Below, piece by piece: positions 11,805 to 23,935 of a DNA stretch of 64,000 nt (positions are counted from its first letter, which is position 1; every line of letters begins with the position of its first letter). Both the position numbers and the translations under genes were made by a program. The stretch is from Isoetes taiwanensis (taxonomy: Eukaryota > Streptophyta > Lycopodiopsida > Isoetales > Isoetaceae): assembly GCA_021234155.1 (NCBI GenBank), contig JAJEKV010000021.1:15885563-15949562 (forward strand). The letters are read 5' to 3'. The notes below the pieces were generated by a model. It was not told the DNA's origin and made no database searches. It saw only the letters and a program-made list of their open reading frames with translations.

Positions 11805-12417
11805 ACTGCCTTCACTTGTAATCCAAGAGTTTTCCTTCGTAGTTTATGATCATCAATTTTCTGAAAACATTATGATAAGTCATTCAACATCTTGGAGTAG
11901 TTTGGAGCAATCTAATGGTAGTCTTTGGTGATGAAAATCATCTCGAGTTCCCTTTTAAACTGTTGTTATACTCAAATATTTATGCACAGACTGTGTAAAT
12001 GCTTTAAGCTTATAATCATGTTGTTTCAGAATTCAGAATTTTAGAATGTTTATGCTGCGCAATTCAATCTGAAAAACAAATCAATTAGCTCGAGGTTTGC
12101 ATTCTGCCAGCAAATGGTCTTGTCTTTAGGAACAAAACAAGAAATAGATGCATGATTAATAGCTTAAATCGCATAATTATCATGAGCCTATGCAAAAACA
12201 AGAAAAATACATAGAAAATACACAAGAAATACACCAAAATCGGCAAAGAATCTAATATTTGAACAAGAATCAAGAGTACAATGGCCCGAAAGCGAGCAGA
12301 AACACGAGACAGATGCCTAGAAGGCTTAATACTGGCGTGGAACTGGAATGGTTCGACAAGAAGGATGTGCCACTTCAAGATAGCAGACAACGGTCAGGAT
12401 CATGCCACTTTAATGGA
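11805..12417. other. Intergenic, no gene seen
   Basis: AT-rich sequence up to the left LTR. The minus-strand ORF at 12,085-12,390 is hydrophobic low-complexity sequence with no domain. Confidence 0.5.
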
Positions 12418-12662
12418 TGAGATCACGCCAAGTTTCACGCGTGCATTCTTGGAAGCATCCCCGCATATGAGAAAGACGTAAAGAAATACTTTTTATAAGT
12501 ATTGTTAGTGCACTTGGCAAAGGTATGTGACTTGCAACTAGAAGGTTGCAAGTTCAAATCTTATCTTGTGCAACTATTCTTTTGCATTCGTATGACGATC
12601 ATCTTTTGTACATACGGGTATAATATTCATATCATACGAATATCCATATGGTCGTCACACCA
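12418..12662 (-). repeat. 3' LTR of the chromovirus
   Basis: 245 bases, bounded TGAGATCA...CACACCA on the plus strand (TGGTGTGACG...TGATCTCA in element sense). It aligns with the 5' LTR at roughly 80% by eye; the main difference is a stretch of about 25 bases around GGTTCTAGAATATTCTAGAA that is present only in the 5' LTR. The LTR carries a conserved 9-bp hairpin (ACTTGCAAC, loop, GTTGCAAGT). Confidence 0.9.
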
Positions 12663-12672
12663 TCCCCCTCCT
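12663..12672 (-). other. Polypurine tract
   Basis: AGGAGGGGGA in element sense, directly abutting the 3' LTR. This is the expected plus-strand primer site and confirms the minus orientation. Confidence 0.85.
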
Positions 12673-12735
12673 ACGACGGCGATGAATCCTTGGAGCTAGG
12701 GCCAGAGTACTCAAACTTGGCTTATCTGGGTAACA

Positions 12736-13690
12736 TCAGTGAAACTCGACAATTTTATCAAGAGCATTAGACAGATTTTTGGCAGGCTCTCGGGTTCTAT
12801 CACTTAGTGAGTAACCTTCCCAATCGACAAAGTAATACAATCGTCGATGAAGAAACTTGAAGTCCAGAATCTCTCGTACCTCGAACTCCTCATGATCATC
12901 AATTTCCACTGGTGGTGGTGGTAGAGGAACGCGATCCGGGAAAGTATTAACTGTGTAGGGCTCCAATAAAGCAACATGAAATACTAGATGGAGACGAACG
13001 ACTAGAGGGAGCTCGACCCGGCATGCCATATCACTGATCCGGGCCGTGATCCGGTAAGGACCAAGGCGACGATAGTCAAGCTTGTTGCAGGGATGTGAGG
13101 TAGGGAGGTTCCTATGAAGAAGCCAGACAAGGTCACCAACGTGAAATTTAGGAGCTTCCTGCTGAGGCAAATTGGCATAATGCCAATAGCATTTCTGTGC
13201 TCGGTCAAAGATGATGCTGGAGATCTGATTGAAGAGCCTAGAGTTTCTCAAGTCGAGATTCGACACTAGGGTTGGGAGAGTCACCGTCAGCGATACTAAG
13301 GGACCAATGAGGATGCTGACCAGAGTTCAGAAAGAACGGAGTCTGGCCATTGGAAGCATGTACTGAGTTATTATAGGCAAACTCAGCTAATGGAAGATAA
13401 TCAACCCAATCATCCTATTGATAACTGATGAAGCACCTTAAATATTGCTCCAGTGTCTGAATAGTACACTCTGCTTTCCCATTACTTTCTAGATGATGAC
13501 CGGATATCAATGAGCGGTCGATATGCAATAATTCCAAAAGCCGCTTCCAAAAACCTGCGACAAACTGAGGTCCACGGTCACTGACGATAGTGCCTGGCAA
13601 TCCATAAAGTCTGATTACTTCGCGAAGAAGAAGATCAGTTGTTCCCTCACTGGTGATGGTGATGTTGCAGGGAATAAAATGAGCCTCCAA
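12736..13690 (-). pseudogene. Integrase core and chromodomain of the chromovirus
   Basis: The piece at 13,415-13,690 encodes the integrase catalytic core: IVSDRGPQF carries the second catalytic Asp, and SNGKAECTIQTLEQYLR carries the Glu. The piece at 12,736-13,284 encodes the C-terminal part: GDLVWLL, the GPYRI motif, LHLVFHVALLEPY, then a chromodomain (YYFVDWEGYSLSDRTREPA, with the expected aromatic and WEGY residues). The two pieces are in different frames with a stop between them, so no complete integrase is made. Confidence 0.88.
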
Positions 13691-13834
13691 GGTCCATCTG
13701 GAACTGGCAGTGGCTGAAGAAGGCCATGAGGAAGATGTCTCGGAATCTTCACTCGACAGTAGATGTCACAGGATCGAATAAAAGCTTCGATAGAGCGACG
13801 CAGCCCAGGCCACCAATACTCTCGAATAATAAGT

Positions 13835-14203
13835 TCAAGAGTCTTGGTTACTCCATAGATGAATCATGGCAAGCCTGGAGAACTCGAAGCCTCGAAGCAC
13901 CATCTGGCACATAGAGAAACCCATCACAGAACAGGAATCCATCGCGAATCTCAAATCGATCATAGTCTGATCGCATTTGCTGAGAAGATAATGCAGAGCT
14001 AAGGTGTGAGAATACATCTTGAGCCAATAGATCGGAGGGCAGAGATGCCCGAGCAGACTCCAACAAGGCCGTATCATAAGGCCTCTCGAATAAAGTGAGG
14101 GCCATAAGCCGGAATCAATCAGGCCCTCGAATAACCTGTGATTGCTGATCAAATGCAGGATCACTTGGCTTGGGCTCAAGGTAGGAGCATCAAGACAAGG
14201 CAT
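13835..14203 (-). pseudogene. Integrase zinc-binding region (broken)
   Basis: Minus-strand frames encode RFEIRDGFLFCDGFLYVPDG and then LRVLQACHDS, the pre-integrase segment that leads into the HHCC zinc finger. Two overlapping frames share the sense, so a frameshift lies here. The second half of the finger is not visible. Confidence 0.7.
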
Positions 14204-14501
14204 CAGGCTTCCCTTGGAGGGGTTTAGGATAGTACTTGATTACGAAATCAATGCAGGATAACACTTGAGTATGCCACCGCCTGGCAACAGTTGAACACTC
14301 GAGCAGACTGAAAATATTCTAGATTTTGATGATCTGTATAGACTGCGACCTTATAAGGAGATCCCGCCAGAAAACATCTCCACTCCTCGAAAGAATCGAC
14401 TATCGCCAACAACTTCTTGTCATAAATGGAATAATTGATTTCAGCAGTCTGAAACTTTTGCAGTGATAGGCGATCGGATGCAATTTATGGTCACCCCCCT
14501 C

Positions 14502-15210
14502 CTATGATAGGATACCACCAAGAGCAAAATCAGAAGCATCTGTTTTGACAACATATGGGCGCAAAGGATCTGTATGAGCAACAACTGATGCCGTGATAAA
14601 AGTATGCTTCAGAATAATGAAAGCAGATTCCACTTTCACACTCCTGAATGACACGTCCTTAACCGTGAGGCGTGTCAAAGGAAGGCAATCTCCGAATAAT
14701 CCCGAATGAAATGCCGATAGAAATTGGCAAACCCAAGAAAACACTGAACATCTTGAATAGATGAAGGTGTCAGTGCTATTCTTTTCGAGATCCATAGAGA
14801 CTCCATGTGGAGTGATATGAAAAGGAACTCCACATTATCCTGCTCGAACTGACACTTCTCAAGTTTGGCATATATAACCCATGCTCACGAAGCTTCTGAA
14901 GGACCTGTCGAGCATGCCTCTCATGTTCTTCGAGAGTCTTAGAATAAATAAGAATACCATCCAAATAGATGATAACAAAAGTGTCAAAGAACTTCGGGAA
15001 GGCATTAGTCGCCATATGGTGGAATATTGTTAGAGCATTGATAAGCTTAAACGACATAACTGTGATCCGGATAAAATTATAGGCACCCCGAAGATCAATC
15101 TTCATAAAATAACGCGCACCTTGGAGTCGCTCCAATAACTCTGGGATCAGAGGAAGCGGATATCGATTTGGCGCTGTAATTTTATTGAGGCCACGATAAT
15201 CAACGACCAA
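14502..15210 (-). pseudogene. Reverse transcriptase and start of RNase H
   Basis: 14,776-15,210 encodes RT motifs [33 protein letters not shown] and [21 protein letters not shown]. The catalytic YLDD motif reads YLDG, so the second Asp is lost. A stop or frameshift follows. Then 14,502-14,795 encodes the RT/RNase H junction, with VVKTDASDFALGGILS, the first RNase H Asp motif. The upstream end of RT carries the tandem duplication at 15,314-15,462. Confidence 0.9.
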
Positions 15211-15313
15211 ACCCAGAGAATCACCCTTCTTTTTGACGAAGAAGATAGGCGCTCTGGCAGGGGACTGAGAATGTCGAATGAAACCAGTGGCTAGATTCTC
15301 TTCAATATAATCC

Positions 15314-15462
15314 CGGGAGATAGACCATACATCGGGCCATATGGGGACATTGTCTCAAGGTGAAAATCAATAGAACAATCATTCTCTTCAACTTAGCGGG
15401 AGATAGACCATACATCGGACCATATGGGGACATTGTCTCAAGGTGCAAATCAATAGAACAAT
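15314..15462. repeat. 83-bp tandem duplication inside pol
   Basis: CGGGAGATAGACCATACATC starts at 15,314 and again at 15,397. The second copy matches for about 66 bases with two changes. It doubles the segment between protease and RT ([12 protein letters not shown] in translation), so it arose after or during copying of this element. Confidence 0.9.
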
Positions 15463-15808
15463 TATATGGACGATGCTCTAGAAGCTTGCTGGCCTTGACT
15501 TTGTCAAAAACATCAGAGAAGGCACCATATTTATCTGGGAGTATTGGGGCAGACTTCATCGGTGCAGAACTAGTCGATGGATGAATCTGGATTGCAGATA
15601 CTGCATGGTCAGAATCTGGGGCATGAACTGGAGTGGAGACAAGAGTCGAATCAGAACATGGAGCAGAAACAAGAACAACAAGGACGAAATTAGGAGCCCA
15701 CGATACTGCGCGGACTGAAGTCGATGTTGGTGCATCAACCTGAACTGCAGATGTACTGGAACTAGAGCTAGAACCAGCAAATCGAAATGATCTAGTATGC
15801 CAATCAAT

Positions 15809-16057
15809 TTATGGATTATGTAGCTCGAGCCAGGGCAAACCCAAGACTATTGATGCATGTGGGCTAGCGATAAGATTGAAGAAAATGCTACAAGAAGCTC
15901 CCTCGAACAAAACCTGAAGAGGCGCAATACATTCTTTGACTGCACCTGAGGAGATCTCATGTCCATCAATCACACTAACAGAACTAAGATGCTCAACCTT
16001 GCTTATAGGGATGGCGTGCTTATTGGCGAATGCACTTAAAGCAAGCATTTGCACCAC
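15809..16057 (-). pseudogene. Aspartic protease region of the chromovirus
   Basis: The frame encodes FEGASCSIFFN, at the position of the D-S/T-G active-site loop, and ends in SIVLGLPWLELHNP, which matches the conserved retropepsin C-terminal LGxxWL motif. The catalytic Asp-Ser/Thr-Gly is not intact (reads EGA), so the protease is dead or the segment is shifted. Confidence 0.75.
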
Positions 16058-16199
16058 AATCGAGTTGCGCTAACGCTTTCAACATTCTAACCTCTGATTC
16101 CAATTATATAGAGACGAAAAGTGCCTTGCTGACCTTATCCGATGGAACAAACGTGTCAAGAAGTATGGAAGAAGTCTGAGAAAAGGCGGCCAACAGACA

Positions 16200-16811
16200 A
16201 GAGAATCCTACTACTCGAATCGGACCCTGAAGTTTTTCGACTGATTTGGGCTCTTCACAGGGCATCCACGAGCAATATGACCAGCTTCTCCACGGTAGAG
16301 GCAAAGATTAGCCTCTCTCATGCTGCTTCAAGAAGATAAAGGTCCTCGAACTGCCCATCAATCTGCATAGGCTCAGGTCCGGATCTGCAGGATTCTACAG
16401 ATGAGACCGGGGCAGGCATAGCTATAGGCGCTTGTATGATTGGGAAAACTTGAATATGTCTCTCTTGCCTACGTTCGAAGAGCCGATTATCACGTTGAAC
16501 TGCAAATTCGATGGCTTCTTCCAAAGTTTGAGGGGTCCTTCATAGACAACAACATATCTTTGACATCCTCACGTAACCCACTTCGAAAACAATCTCGAAG
16601 TGCAACATCATCCCAGGCTGTATCTACAACAATTTGACGAAATTGCAATGCATACACTAAAGATAGACAAGACCCTCGCCTTAGATTGCAAAGTTTTGTG
16701 ACTGATGTGCGCTGACGATCGGTGTCTCCAAAGCATGCCTCGAGCTCTACAGTGAAAGCTGCAAAATCTTGCAACTCTGGGGTTTCTTTCTCTAATAAGA
16801 GAGCAAATCAA
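16200..16811 (-). pseudogene. Gag region with damaged zinc knuckle
   Basis: 16,490-16,774 encodes the retrotransposon gag domain (FTVELEACFGDTDRQRTS, then FRQIVVDTAWDDVALRDCFR, then SGLREDVKDMLLSMKDP). Downstream, about 16,262-16,321 encodes CLYRGEAGHIARGCP, a CCHC knuckle in which the second Cys has become Arg. Frames change between the pieces. Confidence 0.85.
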
Positions 16812-16949
16812 CTTAGAGCTGGCCCTGTGAGAAGAGAACCAATCAGCACAACTTGTTCCTGGGCCGTGGGATATCTATGCCTGATCTGATTCAAAAAACC
16901 ACGAGGCTTGGACCGAGAGCCGTCAAACTTATCTGGCATGCTAAACTTA

Positions 16950-16962
16950 GGCTCTGATAGCC
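16950..16962 (-). other. Primer-binding site (initiator Met tRNA type)
   Basis: GGCTATCAGAGCC in element sense, five bases inside the 5' LTR. It matches the ATCAGAGCC part of the usual plant initiator-Met PBS; the first bases have diverged. Confidence 0.8.
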
Positions 16963-16967
16963 TCGGA

Positions 16968-17237
16968 TGAGATCATGCCAAGTGTCACGCATGCATATAG
17001 GTTCTAGAATATTCTAGAACCTCTTGGAAACATCCTCACATATGAAAAAGACATGAGAGAATGTTTTCAACAAGTATGAGGAGTGCATTTCGTAAAGGTG
17101 TGTGACTTGCAATTAGAAGGTTGCAAGTTCAAATCTTGTTTTGTGTAACTGCCCTTTTGCATTCGTGTAACGACCATCTTTTATACATACGAGTATAATA
17201 TTCGTATGACACGAATATCCATATGGTCGTCACACCA
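16968..17237 (-). repeat. 5' LTR of the chromovirus
   Basis: 270 bases, bounded TGAGATCA...CACACCA. It contains the extra palindromic segment GGTTCTAGAATATTCTAGAA that is absent from the other LTR, and the conserved ACTTGCAA/TTGCAAGT hairpin. Confidence 0.9.
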
Positions 17238-17244
17238 ATTAAGA

Positions 17245-17330
17245 ATTGCAAACAAGCATTTTTAGAGGATTGGATGGCAGTTGATGGATTGCAAACAAGC
17301 ATTTTTAGAGGATTGGATGGCAGTTGATGG
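17245..17330. repeat. 43-bp perfect tandem duplication next to the LTR
   Basis: Two adjacent identical copies, 17,245-17,287 and 17,288-17,330, each starting ATTGCAAACAAGCATTTTTA. They lie 7 bases outside the 5' LTR and are host DNA rather than element. Confidence 0.95.
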
Positions 17331-18429
17331 CATTTTACTGCACGCTTGATGGCTTTTGGAGTCATGTTTGATGGCCATGGCAGGAGCATCGATGGACCCT
17401 GAACTTAGTTATGTTTGGAGGGCTCCAGATTTAACGATGGAGATCCATTTGCCGGCTTTACGACATCCACTTGGAGCCTTGCTTGCCAACTTTCTAATGG
17501 TTCTGGAAACTTGCCACTTGGACGAAGCTTGGCCTGTGTTTTTTGCTCCATCCCATTAAGTGCACGAAATATGGAGACTCCCCCCTATTCGTGGTGCTTT
17601 TGTAAAATTAGATTAAGGGAGTCACGTCCCCTTTGCACCAAATAGGCGAGTCCAGTGAACCCATGCTCGTCCATTATGCCATTATAAGCCCATTTATGAC
17701 ATAATGTGCTCTGAGCTCCCCATGACACATGCTCAATGGAAATGCATATCTTATCTGTACAATTGTGTATTGACAAAACCATTTGTTTTTCAGGAACAAC
17801 CTATAGTTCATAGACTTGCAAGCAAGACAGAGATTGAGATAAAAAGCCACTAGCTGCAAAGTTCAAAGGTGCCCACTTAACCACTATTGTCACCTTTAAA
17901 GTCCTTTGGCTTCAGATATTCTGCTGATGTGATTCAATGTTCTCTAACTTCGGAGACAACTTTGTGCTCTTAAGTTCAATGCTGTCCCTGCAGACATCTG
18001 GTGTCTCTGCTAGAAGTTCTAGAAAGGGTATAAAAGCATACTGCCTTTCATCCATCATCTGAAATGCCTTTGCCATCAATGCTATTTGCATATTTGCATA
18101 TTTAGCTATAACCATCAATCTTGGCTTTTAAAAGACTGCATGAAAGTGCAAATTTAAAGCCTTGTGCCTCTGGCTCGAATCATTCTGCTGAGAGATGATT
18201 TAATGTTCCCCAAAGATGTTCTTTTGAGATGTGTAACTCTGGTTCATAACACAACCTTATAACTGGTAAGACGATATGAGCAATTGCACAGAATCAGGGG
18301 ATTTGCATGTAATGTACAAAAAAAAAAACCGGCTTGTGATCCAGTTCGATCACAAAGTCATGTATGCTTCTAATTACAACAGACATCTTATATGTTCTTG
18401 AAAAATACAGTCTTTTTCACACAAGCGCA
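17331..18429. other. 3' flank of the SCAR gene
   Basis: No gene seen. The SCAR 3' UTR must extend leftward from 18,429. ORFs at 17,356-17,645 and 17,585-17,859 have no domain. Confidence 0.5.
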
Positions 18430-21400
18430 TTAATCAGCCCAGTCGGCGCCTTCCTCTTCACCTCCATTGCAGGCCTGTTTAAGGAATGTCAGAAAACAAA
18501 AATCTCAAAGTTGGTAGAGACATTATAAGAGCCTAATTACCTGGCGTATGGCATTTGCTTTCTCTAAAATGGCAGCAACATTGATATTAGTCTTGGGACG
18601 AGGAGGGGTTCCATGCTTCACAATGGGGGTACGTTTAAGGCTGAATGACTGAGTTCTAAAGAATAAGATTGCTGCAAATTAATCATTAGAAATTGTACAC
18701 TTATATACATACCTTACTGCGTATCTGTTCAAGCAAAGCCTCCCTAGTGTCCAAGGGTTTCGTGGTTACGTGTTGAATATGAGATGTGACGTTTTTCAAC
18801 TGAATATTATGATGTTAAACCAGAGTTTTACAACAGTTCACAATAACTTAGATGCTTACCTTTGCTTTATCATGAGCTGTTATAGCTTGCATTAACATAT
18901 CACGTCCTCTATTGACATTTTTTTCCTGCAAAGGTAACTTTGAAGAAGGCACTCCCCCTGAAACATTAATGCTTTTTCCAGATCTCACTATGGGAGGAGG
19001 GGTTGGTACTGTAACATGACTGGTCTTCACACATTCGCTCCGCCATTTGAGAGGAGGCATTGGGGGTGGTGGAGGCATCTCTTGCAAGGTGCAAAGAGGT
19101 GAAAATCTAGCACCTAATGTAGGTGATCCAGGACTTAAATTCATATCAAAAAAACTTGTCCTCAGCTCTGGTGAAACTCCATTGCCGTGCTGCATGGAAG
19201 ACATAGGAGAGTGAAGCAAACTAAAAACAGGGGAAGGTGGGGACAAGTCAGGGGATCCTGGGCCTGATGAACCTGACTGTAGCTCTATTTCAGCAAAAGG
19301 TGAGTTCGTTGCAAGCTCAAATGATTGGAGTGACTCTGATGATGGACTAAAAGACCTATTAAAATCAATAAGAATATCTCCATTTTGATCTGTCGTGGAG
19401 TCCGCCAATTTTGGAAATTCAGTAAGAGAATGAGAAGGCTCCAGTAAGCTGTCAGATGTAGAATCATCTATAATCTCAGTCTGAATAACGGATGTGGGAC
19501 TAGATAGTGGTTCACACTTAGTTTCACCACTGCACTTTACGGCACCACATTCTTTAACAATCCTAATGGGTGGAGAATCACTGTCAGCATGTTTTATGCT
19601 CTCACTGGCAGGCTCAACTAAAACGAGGGCTGAAGCACATGAAGCTGTATCAGGCCTCAAATCTTCACGGGGTAATTTTGGGACTTGATCCTTAACTACA
19701 CCGCTGTATTTAATCAACTGATTCCTTGGCTTAGTTTGAGTTTCAAAGTCATTATCTTTCCTGTAACCATTACTGATCAAAGAGTTGAGCTTCATCTTCA
19801 AGTCCACTGGATTTAGTATACCATTGCACTTGTCCATCCTAGGAAGGGGTTCTAACAGAAGGTTCGATTTATCCCTCAAATTTCGCGAAATCAAATACTC
19901 TCCCAACATATTTCTTGCTTCGATCTCTGCTGCACTGATCCTTAGAGTTTCATTATCATAAAGCTCGATAGAGTTTTTGGTGCCAACAATCGCCTTTGTT
20001 GGCAGGGATGTTTTCCTTTTTTCCAACAATAGCTTTTTTGTACTCTTCGACACTGGAGAAAGGGATGGAAATCTCCTTTTCGCTTTATGTTGAGATTGCT
20101 TTTTAGTATTATCTCCATTCTCAGAAAATAAAGGATTTGATATCCTGCAATTAAAATCACTGGAACTCATTATGTATAGTTGTCCTCATAAGAATTCTGC
20201 TTTTTACTTCTAGATGATCATGCTTATAGTTCACATCTAATAGCAGCAAAAAAAGGAGCGTATTTTGAATGATTGTTAGGCATAAAATCATAGGCATGAT
20301 GAATTTCACTACCCAGCATAACTTAAAAATGCATGTCAAGAAACAATTACCTAGTGATTGACAATTCTTGTACATTGACATGTTTCGGCCACTTCCCCTG
20401 TTTCTGCAGAAATGTATTTAAAAGATTTCAAGAATTCCTTACCAATATGCCCAAGTAATCAACCTGGTTTAACATTACATCATACCAATGCTAAACTGGT
20501 GGCCACATGGCCCTATAGTACACATCAGGATGCAACAAATCAATCCCCCATGTATAATTCAGAGGTTGTCTAATGTGAGGCATAAGAAAACGCATTGTTT
20601 TTAAATGTCTCAGCAAGTGAAGGATAACTGTCATTATATAATTTTCTCTATAGATTCATATCAAAATGCTAAATTTGATAAGACAATGTACTGAACCAGA
20701 ACGGAGAATGTGCTTGTGGTTGAGGACCGGTAATAAGGAATGACAAACTCTGACTGGGACAAGTGCCAGTAAATTGCAATAGGTAACAAATATGGGTATA
20801 GGGACAAGTAAACCATGTTTTACATAGAAAATCTATATACTCCATATTTCTCCTATACTAGGCATTTAGGTTTCTGATACGAGATTCTCCACATGTTTAC
20901 TCTCATTAGTCCATTACCAAACATAGTTCCTCTTTCTCAGTAAAAAAATATAAACCCACATCCAAATCAGAAATGGATCTGACGGGTTTATGCTTCCTTG
21001 TCATGAGACTTGTTTTAGTAAGCACAAACAATTCTATTTAATGAATAGTGACACTATAAGAAGACTGTGGATCCTAGCTCTAAAAACCTTTAGTCATGTA
21101 GGGCATCAAGGTACCCAAGGCCAGAAATGTGGAAAGCTTTTCTGAAGGAAGGGAAATCTATAAACTCAAAAGGTATGATGGTATAAGGACAAAGCATGCT
21201 CCCTTCGTCCTTCCCTGCTGTGGATAGTTATAAAGACTTACACAACAGATTGGTCTGTAACAGGAGCAACAAATGCGAAGATAAAAAATGCTTATGCATA
21301 AATTTGGTGCACTTATGGACATAGTTCCACAATAAATAGGATGATGAGATCAAGAGCGATCACTATTCTTGATAAGTACCGCGCTATGAACAACTGGCAA

Positions 21401-23162
21401 CTTGGACCTGGTGGTTTGCAATTTGACCAGACCACCAATTATGAGTACTGCAACCACTCGAATGCAATTATCCAATACAAATATATAAAAGCCCATACAC
21501 TTCGACCAACGGTCAGCTGTCCATGGCAACAAATAATTGATTCGTATGTATGTTACTTCAATCACAAACAATGGACAACGTGAAAATGGGAACTTATGTT
21601 GTTATATGCTAGATCGACTGCTTGGGAATCAGTTTGCTGCCACCATAATCGTTTTCGAATCCAAAGCAAGAATGTTCACCAGAAGCCATAGAAGAAAAAC
21701 AAGCATAAACCTGCATTGATACTATTATGTTCGAAAAGGACTTAACTGGACCGTCTGTAACATAGATGTCATTACAAGGAATAACGGTTCACTTCTGCCA
21801 CAAAAACATTAAGTGAAGAAGAGATGACCACGCAGACTCCGTAAAACATTTCAGGAGCCAAAGACTATGACATTGAAATACTTTTCTACTGATGTGAGCT
21901 AAATAATTCTTTTTTAGGGCTGGTTATTATCTAAAAATTTGTTAGTTTACCTTCTCCAGGCGTACTCTCTTATCCCTCTGATCTCTTTTGGCCTTTAAAA
22001 GTTCTAAATCAGCCCACTGTGTCCTTATAAAGGATGGATCTGAGTATCTTTTGAAACATGCACCAGGGCCGGCAGCATCAAACCTGTAGAATGTTCGCAA
22101 GAAAATTACGTGTGGCTTTAATTGGCTCGGAAACATTAATCAGAATTTCAACCACACTTTACAATACTTGATGTGCACTTACTTATCAAGAAGAGATAGC
22201 ATGGGGGGCTCTCTGCATTCTTCATATAACTTCTCAATGAAATTTGGTAAGTCTCCTTGACTGAAATGGTTGTGTGGAATGTCTATTTTTGCATGCCAAG
22301 CGGCACCTATTCAAGAGTATAGTTTTTAGTCATTTCTTGCTTCCAAGAAATGCTCACCATCATAGGCATCTAGTTTCCTTACCCTTACCCTTAGATAAAA
22401 TGAAACGTAGTTGATTTGATTTTGAGAGCAAACATCGCTCCAGGGCAGGCAACTTGACCTCAACTTTCTGCACTCTCGACAGAAGGTCTAAGCTTCTACA
22501 GGAAACAGCCTTAGCCTCTTCATGCAAGTCATGGAATATCTCTGCTGCAAGCCTAGTGTGTAGTATACATGAGTTAGCTTCTTAGCAAAAATTTAGGTTT
22601 TTTGAGTACATTCAATAAAATCAACCTTCATCAAAATTCTATAAGGCAGTGTATAAACATTAAAAACATAAGACATAGAAGCTCTACTTTGAGGAAATCT
22701 TGGACACCAGATTTGAAAAGGCAGTGCACGATCTTGTCTCCTTAAACTGTTTTCTGCTTCTACCATATCCTTATCATTAAAGTCCACGTCATTTATTCCA
22801 CTGTGAAATTTGATAAAAACATATACATGTCCTATTCAATCCCCAAATATGAACACTGATAAAAATGTTTATCTCTATTCAATCAAACACGTTTCTTGTT
22901 TGTTTCATTTCCTGTTAAACGGTGCAAGTTTAAAGTTCTAGTTGCATCCATGTTTATTTTCATAATGTATAAAAAGGAGGATATACAGAACACAGTAAGA
23001 AACATACTCTGCAAGGTCACCAAGCTGACGGACGATACCCACAAGGCCTGCCATAGCCACAGCTTCCAATAATGCATCCGGCTCATCCTTCGGCACTGCT
23101 TGAAAAAGCTCTGGATTGGCAAGACGGTATTCACTTCTCACCTCATACCTGATCAGAGGCAT
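18430..23162 (-). CDS. SCAR: SCAR/WAVE complex subunit SCAR, nine exons
   Basis: Exons by splice signals: 23,162-23,008; 22,552-22,389; 22,306-22,183; 22,083-21,951; 20,403-20,351; 20,144-18,860; 18,799-18,713; 18,648-18,541; 18,474-18,430. All introns are GT-AG. The exons sum to 2,154 nt and give 717 residues in one frame. Residues 1-209 are the SCAR homology domain (starts [20 protein letters not shown], then [47 protein letters not shown] and [18 protein letters not shown]), which binds the ABI/NAP1/SRA1 partners. The middle (210-638) is low-complexity and Ser-rich, with a plant-type [15 protein letters not shown] motif. Residues about 658-705 form the WH2 actin-binding region ([15 protein letters not shown]) and connector ([14 protein letters not shown]); the end (EEEGADWAD) is the acidic ARP2/3-binding tail. 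It activates ARP2/3 actin nucleation. It is shorter than most angiosperm SCARs because the middle is short. Confidence 0.95.
20404..21950 (-). other. Large fourth intron of SCAR
   Basis: A 1,547-base intron between the exons ending LEK and starting KQGKWPK. ORFs at 21,341-21,719 within it have no domain and no splice-compatible phase that I could support. Confidence 0.8.
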
Positions 23163-23935
23163 TGTTATAACGACTCAAACAAAAAAAGAAGAGCCCGTTC
23201 TTTCCGAAACCTCATGTACTATGCATCTAACAGCTTTCCGGCATCCATGTAGCTCGGCTTAAGAAAGATCTCTGCTCCGGCGCCAAAAATGCATTACGCG
23301 ACTTCCGGAGTGTTGCAATGTATACTCGGACCCATCAGTTCATTTCTTTATGCCTTGAGAACTCTGTTTCAAACAATGCTTAGCAGCATTATGATCTCAG
23401 TAACTCTGTCGTTTATATAACCGTCTATCCTTTCACATTTAAGTTCTCAAGAACTACAAAAAAGCTTCGTAAGGATGTTTTCCGTTGCTTGAAGTTACCG
23501 GACATAGCTTGCCAGATTCTCAAGTACCAAATTGAAAACAGAACCAGATGTTTTGTCGCTGCATGCTTTGGCACCAAAAATGGAAGACATTTCCAGCCGT
23601 TTTTGAAACCATGTTAGAACTTCGCAACTAATTGAAGAGGAAAAAGCTTTCAGACAATGCCAGCCTGATCATCGCCGGAAGCTCGGATTCTTTCTGAGTT
23701 TCTCTGCATGCCGTCGCACGTGGATCCGACGGCGAAAGATGCTGAGAAGATCCTGACCGCCTTTGCCACGGATAGAAGTTTTGAAGTCAAATAAGAGATG
23801 CGATAAGGGCCGTCGATTGTGGTTATATTTTTATCCTTGCTTTTTGAAGGGCTTTTGGTGCGCCTTTTAGACTTTAGGAATATCATACAATCTAACATTC
23901 ACATTACTTTTGTTGGGTCTGTTGTTCAGACATGT
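23163..23935 (-). promoter_or_regulatory. 5' leader and promoter region of SCAR
   Basis: The sequence directly upstream of the SCAR ATG. Around 23,640-23,790 it is richer in G+C than its surroundings, as in a transcribed leader. No convincing TATA box or single start site can be fixed. The 82-codon minus ORF here (23,650-23,898) is not supported as a gene. Confidence 0.4.

Larger units (their letters stand above)
12418..17237 (-). mobile_element. Ty3/gypsy chromovirus LTR retrotransposon, defective
   Basis: A full-length element of about 4.8 kb on the minus strand. From 5' to 3' in its own direction it has: LTR (16,968-17,237), initiator-Met-type PBS, gag, protease, RT, RNase H, integrase with chromodomain, polypurine tract and LTR (12,418-12,662). 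Integrase after RNase H is the Ty3/gypsy order, and the C-terminal chromodomain places it among chromoviruses. Every domain is interrupted by stops or frameshifts, so it is dead. The flanking 5-mers (ATGGA left, ATTAA right) do not match, so the target-site duplication has decayed or been lost. Confidence 0.92.

Noticed and set aside
22593-22787. 64-codon minus ORF inside SCAR intron 1
   Set aside because: The exons on both sides join in frame without it (DLAE then LAAEIFHDL), and it matches no SCAR segment.
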